Below, in pieces: positions 15,908 through 25,230 of a DNA stretch of 64,000 nt. Each line of letters begins with the position of its first letter. The first letter of the stretch is position 1. The translations under genes were made by a program, and so were the position numbers. Origin of the DNA: Pseudonocardia oroxyli (GTDB taxonomy: Bacteria > Actinomycetota > Actinomycetes > Mycobacteriales > Pseudonocardiaceae); NCBI RefSeq assembly GCF_900102195.1, contig NZ_FNBE01000013.1, forward strand, positions 124,001 through 188,000. Direction: 5' to 3'. Below the pieces are notes generated by a model, which had not been told where the DNA came from, searched no databases, and saw only the letters and a program-made list of their open reading frames with translations.

Positions 15908-18421
15908 GTGAGTGGAACGACGGCGGTCGACGAGACGCCCGTCCCCGCCACCGATCTCGCGGACGACCGCCGGGGCAGGCTGCTCCGGCTCGTCCGGCGG
16001 GCGCCGTTGACCGTCGGGCTCGTCGTGGTGTTGTGGACGCTCGGCGCCCTGACCGGCAGCCTGCTGCACGGCCCCGCGCCGGAGCTGGCGGCGCGCGTCG
16101 GGGCGGGGCTCGGCCCGCTGCGGGACGGTGCCTGGTGGGGGCTGGTGACCTCCGCCCTGTGGTGCCAGGGCCTGGCCTCCTACCTGCTGTCGACGGCGAT
16201 GGTGCTGGCCCTGCTGCCCGTCGCCGAGCGCCGGATCGGGAGCCGCCGGACCGCGGTGCTCGCGGTCGTCGTGCAGGTGGGCGGGTCGCTGGTGGGGCTG
16301 GGCGCGGTCGCCCTGCTGGACCGGCTGGCGGACGGCCGGTGGGCGGACCAGCTCGCCGCATCGACGGCGGTGGGCCCCGGGACCGCGGTCGTCGGCTGCG
16401 TGTTGGCGGTCAGTGCCGGGCTGCCCGCGCTGTGGCGCCGCAGGTTGCGGTTGGTGCTGGTCATCGCGCTGGTCATGCTCGCGCTGTACTCCGGGCTGAT
16501 CGGCGACCTGCTGCGGCTCGCGGCGGGGCTGCTGGGTCTGGCCCTCGGTGCCGTGGTGTTCGGGCGGCGGCGCGGGGCCCGGCGTTCCCGCCCGACCCGC
16601 GCGGAGACCCGGGTGCTGGTCGCCCTCGTGGTCGCCGCCTCGGCGCTCGGGCCGTTGATCGCCGCCTGGGCGCAGACCCGGGTGGGGCCGCTGTCGGTGC
16701 TGCGGTTCGTGTTCGCGGCGACGGCGCCGGACCCGGCGACGGTCGCCGGGGTGTGCACCGACGGGTCGCCGCGCGAGTGCGCGGAGCTGCAGTCGCGGCT
16801 GCGCTTCTCCGGGCTCGGCCCCGCGTTGCTGTCGATCATGCCGGTGCTGTTGCTGCTGGTCGCGGCGGAGGGACTGCGCCGGGGCAGGCGCGCGGCGTGG
16901 GGGGTGGCGCTCGGGCTGAACCTGGGGCTCACCGCCCTCGGTCTGGTGCTCGCGGCGAGCCCGATGCAGCAGCGGATCGTGCTCGGCGCCGGGGTGCACC
17001 TGCACGCGTTCGTGCTGGTCGCGCTGCCGCTGCTGCAGCCCCTGCTGGTGGCGGTGCTCCTCGTGGCCTCCCGCCGCGTGTTCGACGTCCACGCCCCCGT
17101 CGGGACCTACCGCGGCCTGGTGAAGTCGGTGGTCGGGGCCGCGGTGGTCGCCGCGGCGGCGTACGTCTCGCTGGGGTTCCTGCTGCGCGACGGGTTCGAC
17201 CGGCCGCCCGGGGTGGCCGCGCTGCTCGCCGACGTGCCGCTGCGGCTCGTGCCCGGCGGGTACCTCGTCGGGTTCCCGCCGGCGTTCCTGCCCGTGGACT
17301 GGCCCGCGGTGGTGCTGTTCGAGTGGACCGGGCCGGTGTTCTGGCTGGTGGTGGTCGTGGCGGCGGCGCGCACCCTCGCCCGGCCGCGGCTGCGCTCCGC
17401 CGAACCGGACGGTGACCGGGTGCGCGCGCTCGTCGCCGTCGGCGGCGGGACCCTGGCCCACATGGCCACCTGGGCCGGGCACACCTACTGGTTCACCGAG
17501 GGCGCGGCGGTCGCCTACCGGGTGATCGGCGGGGTCGCGATCACCACCGGCGGGCCCGTCGGGGAGCGCAACCCGCAGGCCGTGGCGGGCTTCGCCGCGC
17601 ACTGCCGCGACCAGGGCTGGACGCCGTGCTTCTACAGCGTCGACGCCCGGGTCGCCGGGGACGCCGAGGCCCTGGGCTGGCGCACGGTGCAGGTGGCGGA
17701 GGAGACCGTGCTGCCGCTCGGCTCGCTCGCCTTCACCGGGCGGAAGTGGCAGGACGTCCGCACGGCGCTGAACAAGGCGGGCAAGGCGGGGATCACCGCG
17801 GAGTGGACGACCTTCGCCGAGGCGCCCCTCGCGGTCACCGACCAGATCCGGGCCATCAGCGAGGAGTGGGTGGCGGACAAGGGGCTGCCCGAGATGGGCT
17901 TCACCCTCGGCGGGCTCGACGAGCTGGCGGACCCGGCCGTGCGGCTGCTGGTGGCCGTCGACACCGAACGGACGGTCCACGGCGTCACGAGCTGGCTGCC
18001 GGTGCACCGGGACGGCGTGATCGTGGGCTGGACGCTGGACTTCATGCGGCGGCGCTCGGACGAGGCGGCCTTCCGCGGGGTGATGGAGTTCCTGATCGCC
18101 TCGGCCGCGCTGAGCTGCCAGGCCGAGGGTGCGGAGTTCCTGTCGTTGTCCGGCGCGCCGCTGGCCCGCCTGGACCGGGGCGAGCGCCCGCCCGCCCTAC
18201 AGAAGCTGCTCGACGGGGCCGGCCGCCGGCTCGAGCCCGTCTACGGGTTCCGGTCGCTGCTGGCCTTCAAGGCGAAGTTCCAGCCCGAGTACCGCCCCTG
18301 GTTCCTCGCCTACCCGGAGACGGCGGCCCTCCCGGCGATCGGCAACGCCCTGGCCAGGGCCTACCTCCCCGACCTGACTCCCCGCCAGACCGCAGGCCTC
18401 GCCCGCGCCCTCTTCCGCTGA
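15908..18421 (+). CDS. MprF-like membrane protein: rhomboid-like N-domain plus DUF2156 lysyltransferase-like domain
   Basis: 837 residues, GTG start. The N-terminal 200 residues form about six helices resembling a rhomboid fold (WWGLVTSALWCQGLASY...), but I do not see the GxSx catalytic serine motif. Further helices run to about residue 490. The C-terminal 330 residues are the DUF2156 tandem-GNAT domain (GGVAITTGGPVGE, EWVADKGLPEMGFTLGG, VGWTLDFMRRRSD, EFLSLSGAPLARL, FRSLLAFKAKFQP) used by MprF/LysX to move an aminoacyl group to phosphatidylglycerol. Lipid aminoacylation and resistance to cationic peptides are inferred; the amino acid is unknown. Confidence 0.75.
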   Translation: MSGTTAVDETPVPATDLADDRRGRLLRLVRRAPLTVGLVVVLWTLGALTGSLLHGPAPELAARVGAGLGPLRDGAWWGLVTSALWCQGLASYLLSTAMVLALLPVAERRIGSRRTAVLAVVVQVGGSLVGLGAVALLDRLADGRWADQLAASTAVGPGTAVVGCVLAVSAGLPALWRRRLRLVLVIALVMLALYSGLIGDLLRLAAGLLGLALGAVVFGRRRGARRSRPTRAETRVLVALVVAASALGPLIAAWAQTRVGPLSVLRFVFAATAPDPATVAGVCTDGSPRECAELQSRLRFSGLGPALLSIMPVLLLLVAAEGLRRGRRAAWGVALGLNLGLTALGLVLAASPMQQRIVLGAGVHLHAFVLVALPLLQPLLVAVLLVASRRVFDVHAPVGTYRGLVKSVVGAAVVAAAAYVSLGFLLRDGFDRPPGVAALLADVPLRLVPGGYLVGFPPAFLPVDWPAVVLFEWTGPVFWLVVVVAAARTLARPRLRSAEPDGDRVRALVAVGGGTLAHMATWAGHTYWFTEGAAVAYRVIGGVAITTGGPVGERNPQAVAGFAAHCRDQGWTPCFYSVDARVAGDAEALGWRTVQVAEETVLPLGSLAFTGRKWQDVRTALNKAGKAGITAEWTTFAEAPLAVTDQIRAISEEWVADKGLPEMGFTLGGLDELADPAVRLLVAVDTERTVHGVTSWLPVHRDGVIVGWTLDFMRRRSDEAAFRGVMEFLIASAALSCQAEGAEFLSLSGAPLARLDRGERPPALQKLLDGAGRRLEPVYGFRSLLAFKAKFQPEYRPWFLAYPETAALPAIGNALARAYLPDLTPRQTAGLARALFR

Positions 18422-18426
18422 CCCCC

Positions 18427-18488
18427 GCATCGTGGAGCCACAACTGTCGGATTCGGGCCCCGAAACGACAGTCGTGGCTCCACGATGC
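18427..18488. repeat. Family C palindrome, copy 1
   Basis: Arms of 23 bases (18427-18449 and 18466-18488, one mismatch) built on GTGGAGCCACAACTGTCG. A second inner hairpin (TTCGGG with CCCGAA) fills the loop. It lies between the convergent MprF-like and tctA genes. Copy 2 is 16 kb away at 34780. Confidence 0.9.
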
Positions 18489-18494
18489 GATCGG

Positions 18495-19988
18495 TCAGGC
18501 GTCGACCTTCGTGCGTGACGCCTTGCGGATCAGCGGGAACAGCAGGAGCGCGGCGATGATGGTGTACACCGTGATCGCGAGGGGGGTGCTGACCAGCGTG
18601 GTCACGTCACCGTCGGCGATCTGGAGGGCGCGGCGCAGCTGGAGCTCGGCGTCGGGGCCCAGGATCACGCCGATGATGGCGGGCAGGACCGGCAGGCCGT
18701 AGCGGCGCATCACGAAGCCCACGACGCCGATCACCAGCAGCACCAGCAGATCCACCGCCTGCCCGGACACCGCGTACGCCCCGATGCAGGCGAAGAACAG
18801 GATGCCCGCGTAGAGGTAGGGCCGCGGGATCCGCAGCAGCTTCGCCCACAGCGGCGCCAGCGGCAGGTTCAGCAGCAGCAACAGCACCAGCCCGATGAAC
18901 AGGCTCGCGATCAGCGTCCACACCAGGTCGGGCTCGTTGGTGAACAGCAGCGGGCCCGGCTGGATGCCGAACTGCTGGAACGCCGCGAGCATGACGGCGG
19001 CGATCGCCGTCGTCGGCAGCCCGAGGGTGAGCATGGTGGACAGCGTCCCCGCCGACGACGCGCTGGCCGCCGACTCCGGACCCGCGAGGCCCTCGATCGC
19101 GCCCTTGCCGAACTCGTCGCGGTGCTTCGACAGCCGTCGCTCGGTCACGTACGCCATGAAGGTGGACATCTCGGCGCCACCCGCGGGGATGGACCCGAAG
19201 GTGAAGCCGATGAACGGCCCGCGCACCCAGGGCTTCCAGGCCCGCTTGACGTCCGCCCGGGACAGCCACGGCCGCCCGACGGGGATGATCTCCTGGTGCG
19301 TGCGGCGCAGGTGCGCCGCGACCCAGAGGGCCTCGCCGACCGCGAACAGCCCGACCGCGACGATGACGACGTCGATGCCGTCCGCCAGCTGCGGGACGCC
19401 GAAGGTCAGCCGCGCCTGCCCGCTGATCGGGTCGAGCCCGACGAGGCCGATCGTCAGCCCGATCGCCAGCGAGGCGAACCCGCGGACCCGCGAGGCGCCC
19501 AGCACGCCCGCCACCGCCACGAACGCGAGCACCATGATCGCGAAGTAGTCCGGCGCCCCGATGTTCACCGCCACCGAGGCGATCAACGGGGCCAGCAGCA
19601 CGATCCCGATCGCGCCGAACACGCCGCCGACGAAGTGCCCGATCGCCGCCGTGGCCAGCGCCTGGGCGCCGCGTCCACTGCGCGCCATGGGGTTGCCCTC
19701 GATCGCCGCCATCACCGAGGCGCTCTCGCCGGGGGTGTTGAGCAGGATCGACGTGGTGGAGCCGCCGAACATCGCGCCGAAGTAGATGCCGGCGAACATG
19801 ATGAACGCGCCGGTCGGGTCGAACGCGTAGGTCACGGGCAGCAGCAGCGCCACCGCCATGGCCGGACCGATGCCCGGCAGCACCCCGACCGCGGTGCCGA
19901 GCAGCACCCCGATCGCGGCGAACAGCAGGTTCCCCGGGGTCAGGGCGGCCGCGAAGCCGCCCATCAGGTTCGCGAGGGACTCCATCAT
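18495..19988 (-). CDS. tctA: Tripartite tricarboxylate transporter, large permease TctA
   Basis: 497 residues and about 12 membrane helices. The family motif [28 protein letters not shown] lies near the N-terminus, and a second copy of the G-x-x-P-G-G/E pattern follows ([15 protein letters not shown]; later [15 protein letters not shown]). It forms the Na+- or H+-coupled translocation unit of the TctCBA carboxylate importer. Its ATG overlaps the tctB stop by 4 bases (ATGA), so the operon order is tctC-tctB-tctA. The substrate is probably a di- or tricarboxylate. Confidence 0.92.
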   Translation of the reverse strand: MMESLANLMGGFAAALTPGNLLFAAIGVLLGTAVGVLPGIGPAMAVALLLPVTYAFDPTGAFIMFAGIYFGAMFGGSTTSILLNTPGESASVMAAIEGNPMARSGRGAQALATAAIGHFVGGVFGAIGIVLLAPLIASVAVNIGAPDYFAIMVLAFVAVAGVLGASRVRGFASLAIGLTIGLVGLDPISGQARLTFGVPQLADGIDVVIVAVGLFAVGEALWVAAHLRRTHQEIIPVGRPWLSRADVKRAWKPWVRGPFIGFTFGSIPAGGAEMSTFMAYVTERRLSKHRDEFGKGAIEGLAGPESAASASSAGTLSTMLTLGLPTTAIAAVMLAAFQQFGIQPGPLLFTNEPDLVWTLIASLFIGLVLLLLLNLPLAPLWAKLLRIPRPYLYAGILFFACIGAYAVSGQAVDLLVLLVIGVVGFVMRRYGLPVLPAIIGVILGPDAELQLRRALQIADGDVTTLVSTPLAITVYTIIAALLLFPLIRKASRTKVDA

Positions 19989-20512
19989 GCCCCGAACACC
20001 CCCATCAGCGGGCCGCCCGGCAGGTCCACGCCGAGCAGGCCGTCGAACACGATCCAGGTGACGAGCGAGACCCCGGCGGCGATGAGGACGTCCCGGGCGG
20101 GAGTGCGGGAGCCCAGGGTCGCCGCGGCGCCCCAGAACAGCACGGTCCCGGCGATCGGCCAGCCCAGGATCGGGATCAGGGCGGCGGTCGCGACCAGGAC
20201 CCCGGCCAGCTTCCCGACGGTGCGCAGGTCGGCGGGGGTGCCCAGGTCGACGTCCTCGCCCGCCTCCGCCTCGCCGTGCCCGCCGCGGAGCACGTCGACC
20301 GCGAGCAGCGCCGACAGCAGCAACAACGCCCCGCCCAGCACGAACGCGATCGCGCGCGGCCCCAGCGGGTCGGACACCGAGCCGCCGCTCTCCAGCGCGG
20401 TGTCCACGACGACCAGCACGCCCACCGCACCGAGCACGATCGACACGCCCAGCTCGGAGTGCGCGCGCCACCACCCGGCCCGCTCGACGGGCCGCTCCTC
20501 GGTGATCGTCAT
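19985..20512 (-). CDS. tctB: Tripartite tricarboxylate transporter, small permease TctB
   Basis: 175 residues with four hydrophobic segments (SIVLGAVGVLVVVDTAL; AIAFVLGGALLLLSALLAV; LAGVLVATAALIPILGWPIAGTVLFW; a C-terminal pair ending VTWIVFDGLLGVDLPGG). The TctB family is poorly conserved, but size, topology and position between tctC and tctA identify it. Both ends overlap neighbours by 4 bases, indicating tight translational coupling. Confidence 0.88.
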   Translation of the reverse strand: MTITEERPVERAGWWRAHSELGVSIVLGAVGVLVVVDTALESGGSVSDPLGPRAIAFVLGGALLLLSALLAVDVLRGGHGEAEAGEDVDLGTPADLRTVGKLAGVLVATAALIPILGWPIAGTVLFWGAAATLGSRTPARDVLIAAGVSLVTWIVFDGLLGVDLPGGPLMGVFGA

Positions 20513-21522
20513 GATGTCAGCCCCAGTTCCCGAAGCACACCGGCCACGCGCTCGTTCTCGCTCTCCAGGAAGGCCCCGAACTCGGGCCCGGGCTGGTACG
20601 CGTCGGTCCAGCCGTTGCGCTCCAGGGCGGCGGCCCACTCCGGGGTGGCGACCAGCTCGGCGTAGGCCGCCTCGAGCTCGGCGCGGCCCTCGGCGGACAG
20701 GCCCGGCGGCGCGACCATCCCGCGCCAGTTGGTGAACTCGACGTCCAGCCCGGACTCGCGCAGGGTCGGCGCGTCCACGCCGGGGATGCGCTGCCCGGCG
20801 GTCACCGCGAGCACGCGCAGCTCGCCCGCGTCGATCTGGTCGGCGTACTCCCCGAGGCCGGAGACGCCGAAGGCCACCTTGCCGCCGAGGACGGCGGCCA
20901 GCAGCTCGCCGCCGCCGTCGTAGGACACGTAGTTGACGGTGCGCGGATCGAGCCCCGCGGCCTTGGCCATCAGCATGGGCGCCAGGTGGTCCGGCCCGCC
21001 GGGCGAGGAGCCGCCGCCCACCGGGACCCGGCCCGGGGCCGCCTTCCACTCCGCGAGCAGCTGCGGCAGCGAGGTGTAGGGCGAGTCCTTCCCGACGACG
21101 ACGATCTCGGTCTCCTGCGTGAGCCGCGCGATCGGCGTGGTGTCGGCCAGGGTGGAGGGCGAGGAGTTGGTGTAGACGCTGCCGACCACGCCCAGCCCCA
21201 TCGACATGACGAGCCGGTCGTTGCCGCTCTCGTTGACCGTGCGGCCCAGGCCGACCGTGCCGCCCGCGCCGGGGAGGTTGAACACCTCCACCGAGCCGGT
21301 CAGGCCGGACTCCTCGAACGCCTTGGCCGCCGTGCGGGCGGTGACGTCGTAGCCGCCGCCCGGTGAGTTCGGCACCAGCATGCGCAGCCCGCGCAGCTGG
21401 GTCCCGTCGCCGCCCCCGGTCAGTGCCCCCACCGCGGGCGGCACCAACAGGACCGCGGCGGCCGCGGCGACGATCGCCACGATCGCCGACCATCTCGTGC
21501 GGGATCTCTCCCGTGTGGACAC
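20509..21522 (-). CDS. tctC: Tripartite tricarboxylate transporter, substrate-binding protein TctC
   Basis: 337 residues from GTG at 21522, chosen because GGGGAG lies 5 bases upstream; longer in-frame starts lack a site. One hydrophobic segment (SAIVAIVAAAAAVLLVPPAVGAL) serves as export signal or anchor; no lipobox cysteine is seen. The mature protein has the BugT/TctC pattern LRMLVPNSPGGGYDVTART, GAGGTVGLGRTV and VNYVSYDGGGELLAAVLGGKV. It captures the carboxylate outside the membrane and delivers it to TctAB. It is divergent from a CitA-like sensor kinase, 126 bases away. Confidence 0.9.
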   Translation of the reverse strand: MSTRERSRTRWSAIVAIVAAAAAVLLVPPAVGALTGGGDGTQLRGLRMLVPNSPGGGYDVTARTAAKAFEESGLTGSVEVFNLPGAGGTVGLGRTVNESGNDRLVMSMGLGVVGSVYTNSSPSTLADTTPIARLTQETEIVVVGKDSPYTSLPQLLAEWKAAPGRVPVGGGSSPGGPDHLAPMLMAKAAGLDPRTVNYVSYDGGGELLAAVLGGKVAFGVSGLGEYADQIDAGELRVLAVTAGQRIPGVDAPTLRESGLDVEFTNWRGMVAPPGLSAEGRAELEAAYAELVATPEWAAALERNGWTDAYQPGPEFGAFLESENERVAGVLRELGLTS

Positions 21523-21648
21523 CGTTGTCTCCCCTCGTCGTCGAAGTGCGCTCATCGTGCGGGTCGGGAGTGACGGCTGTCTCGCTTCTGTCCGCAAGGG
21601 TGGTTGTGGTCGTTCTGGTCATGGACCGGACGGTCGTAGGGTGCTCCT

Positions 21649-23184
21649 GTGCGACGACGCCGAGCGGTCCGCGGGAGCAGACGCCCGCTGGCCCGCCAGT
21701 TCCTGGTCTGGCAGCTCGTCGTCGTCGTGATCCTGCTGGCGGCGGTCGCCGCGCTCGCGGCCGTCCAGTCGCACAGCGCCTTCGAGGAGACCCAGGGCCG
21801 GCGCATGCTGTCGGTGGCCGAGGACGTCGCGGCCACCCCCGGGATCCGGGCCGGGCTCGTCGAGCGCAACGTCGACCTGCTGGCGAGCTTCGCCCGCAGC
21901 GCGGAGAACCTGTCCGGGGCGGACCGCGTCGTGGTGGTGGACGCGGGCCGGGTCGTCCGCAGCTCCCCGGACCCCGCCGAGCTGGGCACCGCGTTCGAGG
22001 TCGGCGAGTCCACCGCGTTCGCGGGCCGCGCCTGGACCGGTGAGCAGGGGCGCTCGGTCGTCGCCGAGGTGCCGGTGGTCGTGGCGGGCGGCGAGGTGGT
22101 GGGCGTGGTGTCCGCGGGCATCCGGGCGCCGACCCTGTTCGAGGCGCTGGCGCCCGCCCGCGGTGAGGTCGCCGCGCTGCTCGGGCTCGCGCTGGTGCTG
22201 GGCGTGGGCGGGTCGCTGCTGCTGGCCCGGCGGGTGCGGCGGCAGACGCTCGGGCTCGAGCCCGCCGAGATCGTCGAGCTGGTGCAGCGGCGCGAGGCGA
22301 TGCTGCTGGGGGTGAAGGAGGGCGTGGTCGGGCTCGACGGCGGCAAGGTCACCTTGATCAACCCCGCGGCGCACGCGCTGCTCGGGCTGCGGGTCGGGGA
22401 CGCGCTGGACGGCCTCGACACCCGGCTCCGGGACGTGCTGACCGGCGCGGTCCGCGGCGAGGACCAGGTCGTCGTGCACGGCGGGCGGGTGCTGGTGCTC
22501 AACCGCAACGAGCTGGACGCCGGCGCGGTGGTGACGTTGCGCGACCGCACCGAGCTCGCCGCCCTGCAGGACCGGCTCGACGCCTCCCGCAGCCTCACCG
22601 ACACCCTCCGCGCCCAGGCCCACGAGTTCACCAACCGGCTGCACACCATCGCCGGGCTGACCGAGCTCGGCGAGCACGACGAGGTGCGGCGGTTCGTCAG
22701 CGGGGTCGTGGCGGCGGCGGAGGGCTGGCGCCGCGAGGTGGTGGACCGCGTCGCCGAGCCGGCGGTGGCGGCGCTGCTGGTGGCGAAGGCCTCGCTGGCC
22801 CAGGAGCGGGGCGTGGAGCTGCGGTTCGCCGCAGGCGCCCACCTCGACGCCTCGGGCGACCCGGCGCTCGGCGGCGACCTCGTCACCGTGCTGGGCAACC
22901 TGGTCGACAATGCGCTCGACGCCGTGTCGGGCCGCGGACCCGACGGCTGGGTCGAGATCGACATCGCCGAACGGGAGGGCGCGGTGCACGTGCGGGTGCG
23001 GGACTCCGGGCCGGGGGTGGCCTCGGACCTGGCCGAGGAGGTGTTCCGGCACGGGTTCACCACCAAGGCCGCGGAGTCGCCCGGCGGCCGCGGGCTGGGG
23101 CTCGCGCTGGTCCGCGAGGTGTGCCTGCGCCGGTCCGGCAGCGTCGCCGTCTCGGGTTCGACGTTCACGGCGGTCCTCGCGTGA
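21649..23184 (+). CDS. CitA/DcuS-type sensor histidine kinase
   Basis: 511 residues, GTG start. An N-terminal helix (FLVWQLVVVVILLAAVAALAAV), an extracytoplasmic sensor domain of about 140 residues and a second helix (ALLGLALVLGVGGSLLLA) are followed by a PAS-like region (EGVVGLDGGKVTLINPAA). The phosphoacceptor His is about residue 325 in RAQAHEFTNRLHTI, the Spo0B/DcuS-type box. The ATPase domain has the N box (LGNLVDNALDAV) and G boxes (DSGPGV, GGRGLGLALV). Such kinases sense citrate or C4-dicarboxylates. Its place opposite tctCBA suggests it senses the transported acid. Confidence 0.88.
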   Translation: MRRRRAVRGSRRPLARQFLVWQLVVVVILLAAVAALAAVQSHSAFEETQGRRMLSVAEDVAATPGIRAGLVERNVDLLASFARSAENLSGADRVVVVDAGRVVRSSPDPAELGTAFEVGESTAFAGRAWTGEQGRSVVAEVPVVVAGGEVVGVVSAGIRAPTLFEALAPARGEVAALLGLALVLGVGGSLLLARRVRRQTLGLEPAEIVELVQRREAMLLGVKEGVVGLDGGKVTLINPAAHALLGLRVGDALDGLDTRLRDVLTGAVRGEDQVVVHGGRVLVLNRNELDAGAVVTLRDRTELAALQDRLDASRSLTDTLRAQAHEFTNRLHTIAGLTELGEHDEVRRFVSGVVAAAEGWRREVVDRVAEPAVAALLVAKASLAQERGVELRFAAGAHLDASGDPALGGDLVTVLGNLVDNALDAVSGRGPDGWVEIDIAEREGAVHVRVRDSGPGVASDLAEEVFRHGFTTKAAESPGGRGLGLALVREVCLRRSGSVAVSGSTFTAVLA

Positions 23185-23840
23185 GGGTGCTGGTCGTGGA
23201 CGACGACTTCATGGTCGCCAAGGTGCACAGCGGGTACGTGGGGCGCATCGAGGGTTGCACGGTGGTCGGGGTGGCGCACACCGGCGCCGACGCCGTCGAG
23301 CAGGCGCGGGAGCTGCGGCCCGACCTCGTCCTGCTGGACGTCTACCTCCCCGACATGTCCGGCATCGACGTGCTGCGGGCGCTGCGGACCGGGGCCCCGG
23401 ACGATCCGTCCGTCCTGGTGATCACCGCCGCGGACGACGCCGCGACCGTGGCCGCCGCCCTGCACGGCGGGGCGCTGCACTACCTCGTGAAGCCGTTCGA
23501 CTCGCGGGCCCTGTCCGAGCAGGTCGAACGCGCCCGACGGCTGCGGGGCAGGCTGGCGGGGCTCGACCGGGCGGGGCAGGAGGACATCGACCGCCTCTTC
23601 GGCGCGGGCTCGACCCGGCTGCCCAAGGGGCTCACCGGTGAGACCGCCGCCCTGGTGGAGCGGGTCCTGCGCGAGCACGGCGGCGACCTCTCGGCCACCG
23701 AGTGCGCCGAGCAGACCCGGCTGTCCCGGGTGAGCGCGCGACGGTACCTCGAACACTTCGTGGACACCGGCGCGGCGCAGGTCCACCTGCGCTACGGCGG
23801 CACCGGGCGGCCGGAGCGCCGCTACACCTGGGCGCGCTGA
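23181..23840 (+). CDS. CitB/DcuR-type response regulator
   Basis: 219 residues, starting at the GTG that overlaps the kinase stop (GTGA). The receiver domain (RVLVVDDDFMVAKVH) has its phosphoacceptor aspartate in DLVLLDVYLPDMSG and the conserved lysine in YLVKPFD. A C-terminal winged-helix-like region (LSATECAEQTRLSRVSARRYLEHFV) fits the CitB/DcuR DNA-binding family. It is probably the partner of the upstream kinase and activates tctCBA when the carboxylate is present; that link is inferred from gene order. Confidence 0.88.
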   Translation: MRVLVVDDDFMVAKVHSGYVGRIEGCTVVGVAHTGADAVEQARELRPDLVLLDVYLPDMSGIDVLRALRTGAPDDPSVLVITAADDAATVAAALHGGALHYLVKPFDSRALSEQVERARRLRGRLAGLDRAGQEDIDRLFGAGSTRLPKGLTGETAALVERVLREHGGDLSATECAEQTRLSRVSARRYLEHFVDTGAAQVHLRYGGTGRPERRYTWAR

Positions 23841-23888
23841 CCCTGTGAGTGGCGATAGTCGCCATCGCGACCATCGCCACTCACAGGG
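23841..23888. repeat. Family B palindrome, copy 4 (variant)
   Basis: 22-base arms (23841-23862 and 23867-23888) with one mismatch, core GTGAGTGGCGATAGTCGC. The arm starts 1 base after the response-regulator stop and contains the stop codon of the convergent hydrolase. The GTGAGTGG edge is shared with family A, which suggests common ancestry or shared constraint. Confidence 0.85.
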
Positions 23889-24714
23889 TGGTCACTCGCA
23901 GGGTGTGCTTCAGGATCGTCGCCGCCAGCTCCGGGACCAGCGCGGGTGCCAGGGCGTGGCCCAGGCCCTCCACGCGGACCAGCTCGGCGCCCGCGATCGT
24001 GGACGCGAGGTGCGCGGCGTGCGGGGGCGGGTTCACCGGGTCCTCCGGGGCCTCGATCACCAGGACCGGGAGCGTGGTGGCGCTCAGGTCCCGCTCCAGG
24101 CCGCTCGGATCGGCGACGGCGTGGGCGGCGGGATTGTCCTCGCGGCCGGAGTGGGCCATCACGCGTTCCTCGAGGGCGCGGAACCACTCGGCGTCGAACT
24201 CCAGCCCGGTGCCGTGCAGCAGTCGCCAGTGCTCCACCCGCCAGTCCAGCTCCTGCTCGAGGGTGCGTTCGTCGGTGAACTCGCCCCACATCCGCAGCAG
24301 GGCCGGGTCGGGGCCGGGCAGCTCCACGGACCCCCACCCGCTCAGCGCCGCCGTGCAGAACACCGTGGCCGAGCGCAGCCGGTCCGGATGGTCGGCGAGC
24401 AGCAGCTGCACCAGCGTGCCGCCCAGGGACATCCCGACGGCGTGGGCCCGGTCGACGCCGAACGCGTCGAGCACGGCCACGGCGTCCGCGGCCAGGTCCG
24501 CGATCGCGTAGGGCCGCTCGTCGAAGGCGTGGGTGGAGCGGCCGGTGTCCCGGTGGTCGTAGCGCAGGACCCGGTGGTGCTCGGCGAGCCGCTCGACCAG
24601 CTCCGCGGGCCAGGCCGCGGACGAGGTGTTCGCCCCCATCACCAGCAGCAGGGGCTCGCCCGCACCGACCGACTCCGCCCACACCGTGACCCCGGGTGCC
24701 ACCTCGATGTCCAC
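23881..24714 (-). CDS. Alpha/beta hydrolase
   Basis: 277 residues, GTG start. The oxyanion-hole segment LLLVMGANTSSAAWP is followed by HRVLRYDHRDTGRS. The nucleophile serine is in AVGMSLGGTLVQ, the acid in IEAPEDPVNPP and the histidine in EGLGHALAP, so the triad is intact. The aclacinomycin methylesterase/RdmC-like subgroup is a fair match. The substrate is unknown. It is the downstream neighbour of mihF on the same strand, separated by a terminator. Confidence 0.85.
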   Translation of the reverse strand: MDIEVAPGVTVWAESVGAGEPLLLVMGANTSSAAWPAELVERLAEHHRVLRYDHRDTGRSTHAFDERPYAIADLAADAVAVLDAFGVDRAHAVGMSLGGTLVQLLLADHPDRLRSATVFCTAALSGWGSVELPGPDPALLRMWGEFTDERTLEQELDWRVEHWRLLHGTGLEFDAEWFRALEERVMAHSGREDNPAAHAVADPSGLERDLSATTLPVLVIEAPEDPVNPPPHAAHLASTIAGAELVRVEGLGHALAPALVPELAATILKHTLRVTTL

Positions 24715-24746
24715 CCGCCCACCCTAAGGACCCCCCGCAGACGCCG

Positions 24747-24781
24747 CCGCCCCGGTCCGGCGGGAGGCCGGACCGGGGCGG
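24747..24781 (-). terminator. GC-rich hairpin terminator after mihF
   Basis: A 15-base perfect stem (24747-24761 with 24767-24781) and a 5-base loop, 17 bases beyond the mihF stop on the minus strand. Its sequence is unrelated to families A-C. Confidence 0.8.
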
Positions 24782-24798
24782 AAGGCGGTGCCTACGGC

Positions 24799-25110
24799 TT
24801 ACTTCAGGGCGTCCAGCAGCGCCTGGCGCTGGCGGTCGCCCAGGCCCGCGGCCCGGCGGGACGCGTCGATGCCGGTCTGCTCCAGCAGCGCCGTGACCTT
24901 GGCGGGGCCGTAGCCGGGCAGGCTCTTCAGCAGGTCCGCCACCTTGGTCTTGCCGACGATCTGGTCGGTCTTCGCCCGGTCCAGGACCGCGGGGATGGTC
25001 TCGGTGCCGTTGGCGATCTTCTCGCGAAGCTCCTTGCGCGCCGTGCGAGCGGCCGCGGCCTTCTTGAGCGCCTCCGCGCGCTGCTCGGGGGTCAGCGTGG
25101 GCAGTGCCAT
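24799..25110 (-). CDS. mihF: Integration host factor, actinobacterial type
   Basis: 103 residues, ATG preceded by GAGGAG. The opening MALPTLTPEQRAEALKKAAAARTARKE and the helix-two-turns-helix segment VADLLKSLPGYGPAKVTALLE identify the actinobacterial IHF (mIHF/sIHF), unrelated to proteobacterial IHF. It is an abundant nucleoid protein that binds and bends DNA and supports replication and phage integration; it is essential in mycobacteria. Monocistronic, with its own terminator. Confidence 0.95.
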   Translation of the reverse strand: MALPTLTPEQRAEALKKAAAARTARKELREKIANGTETIPAVLDRAKTDQIVGKTKVADLLKSLPGYGPAKVTALLEQTGIDASRRAAGLGDRQRQALLDALK

Positions 25111-25230
25111 GGTGTGCTCCTCTCGTCTCCCATCGACCACCCTGCTCGGGGTGCGTCGGTGGTCGTACCTGGTACAGCGTGGCCCAAAGAGTGCCAGACG
25201 CCGCGCAACGACGCGCACGGAACCCCCACG

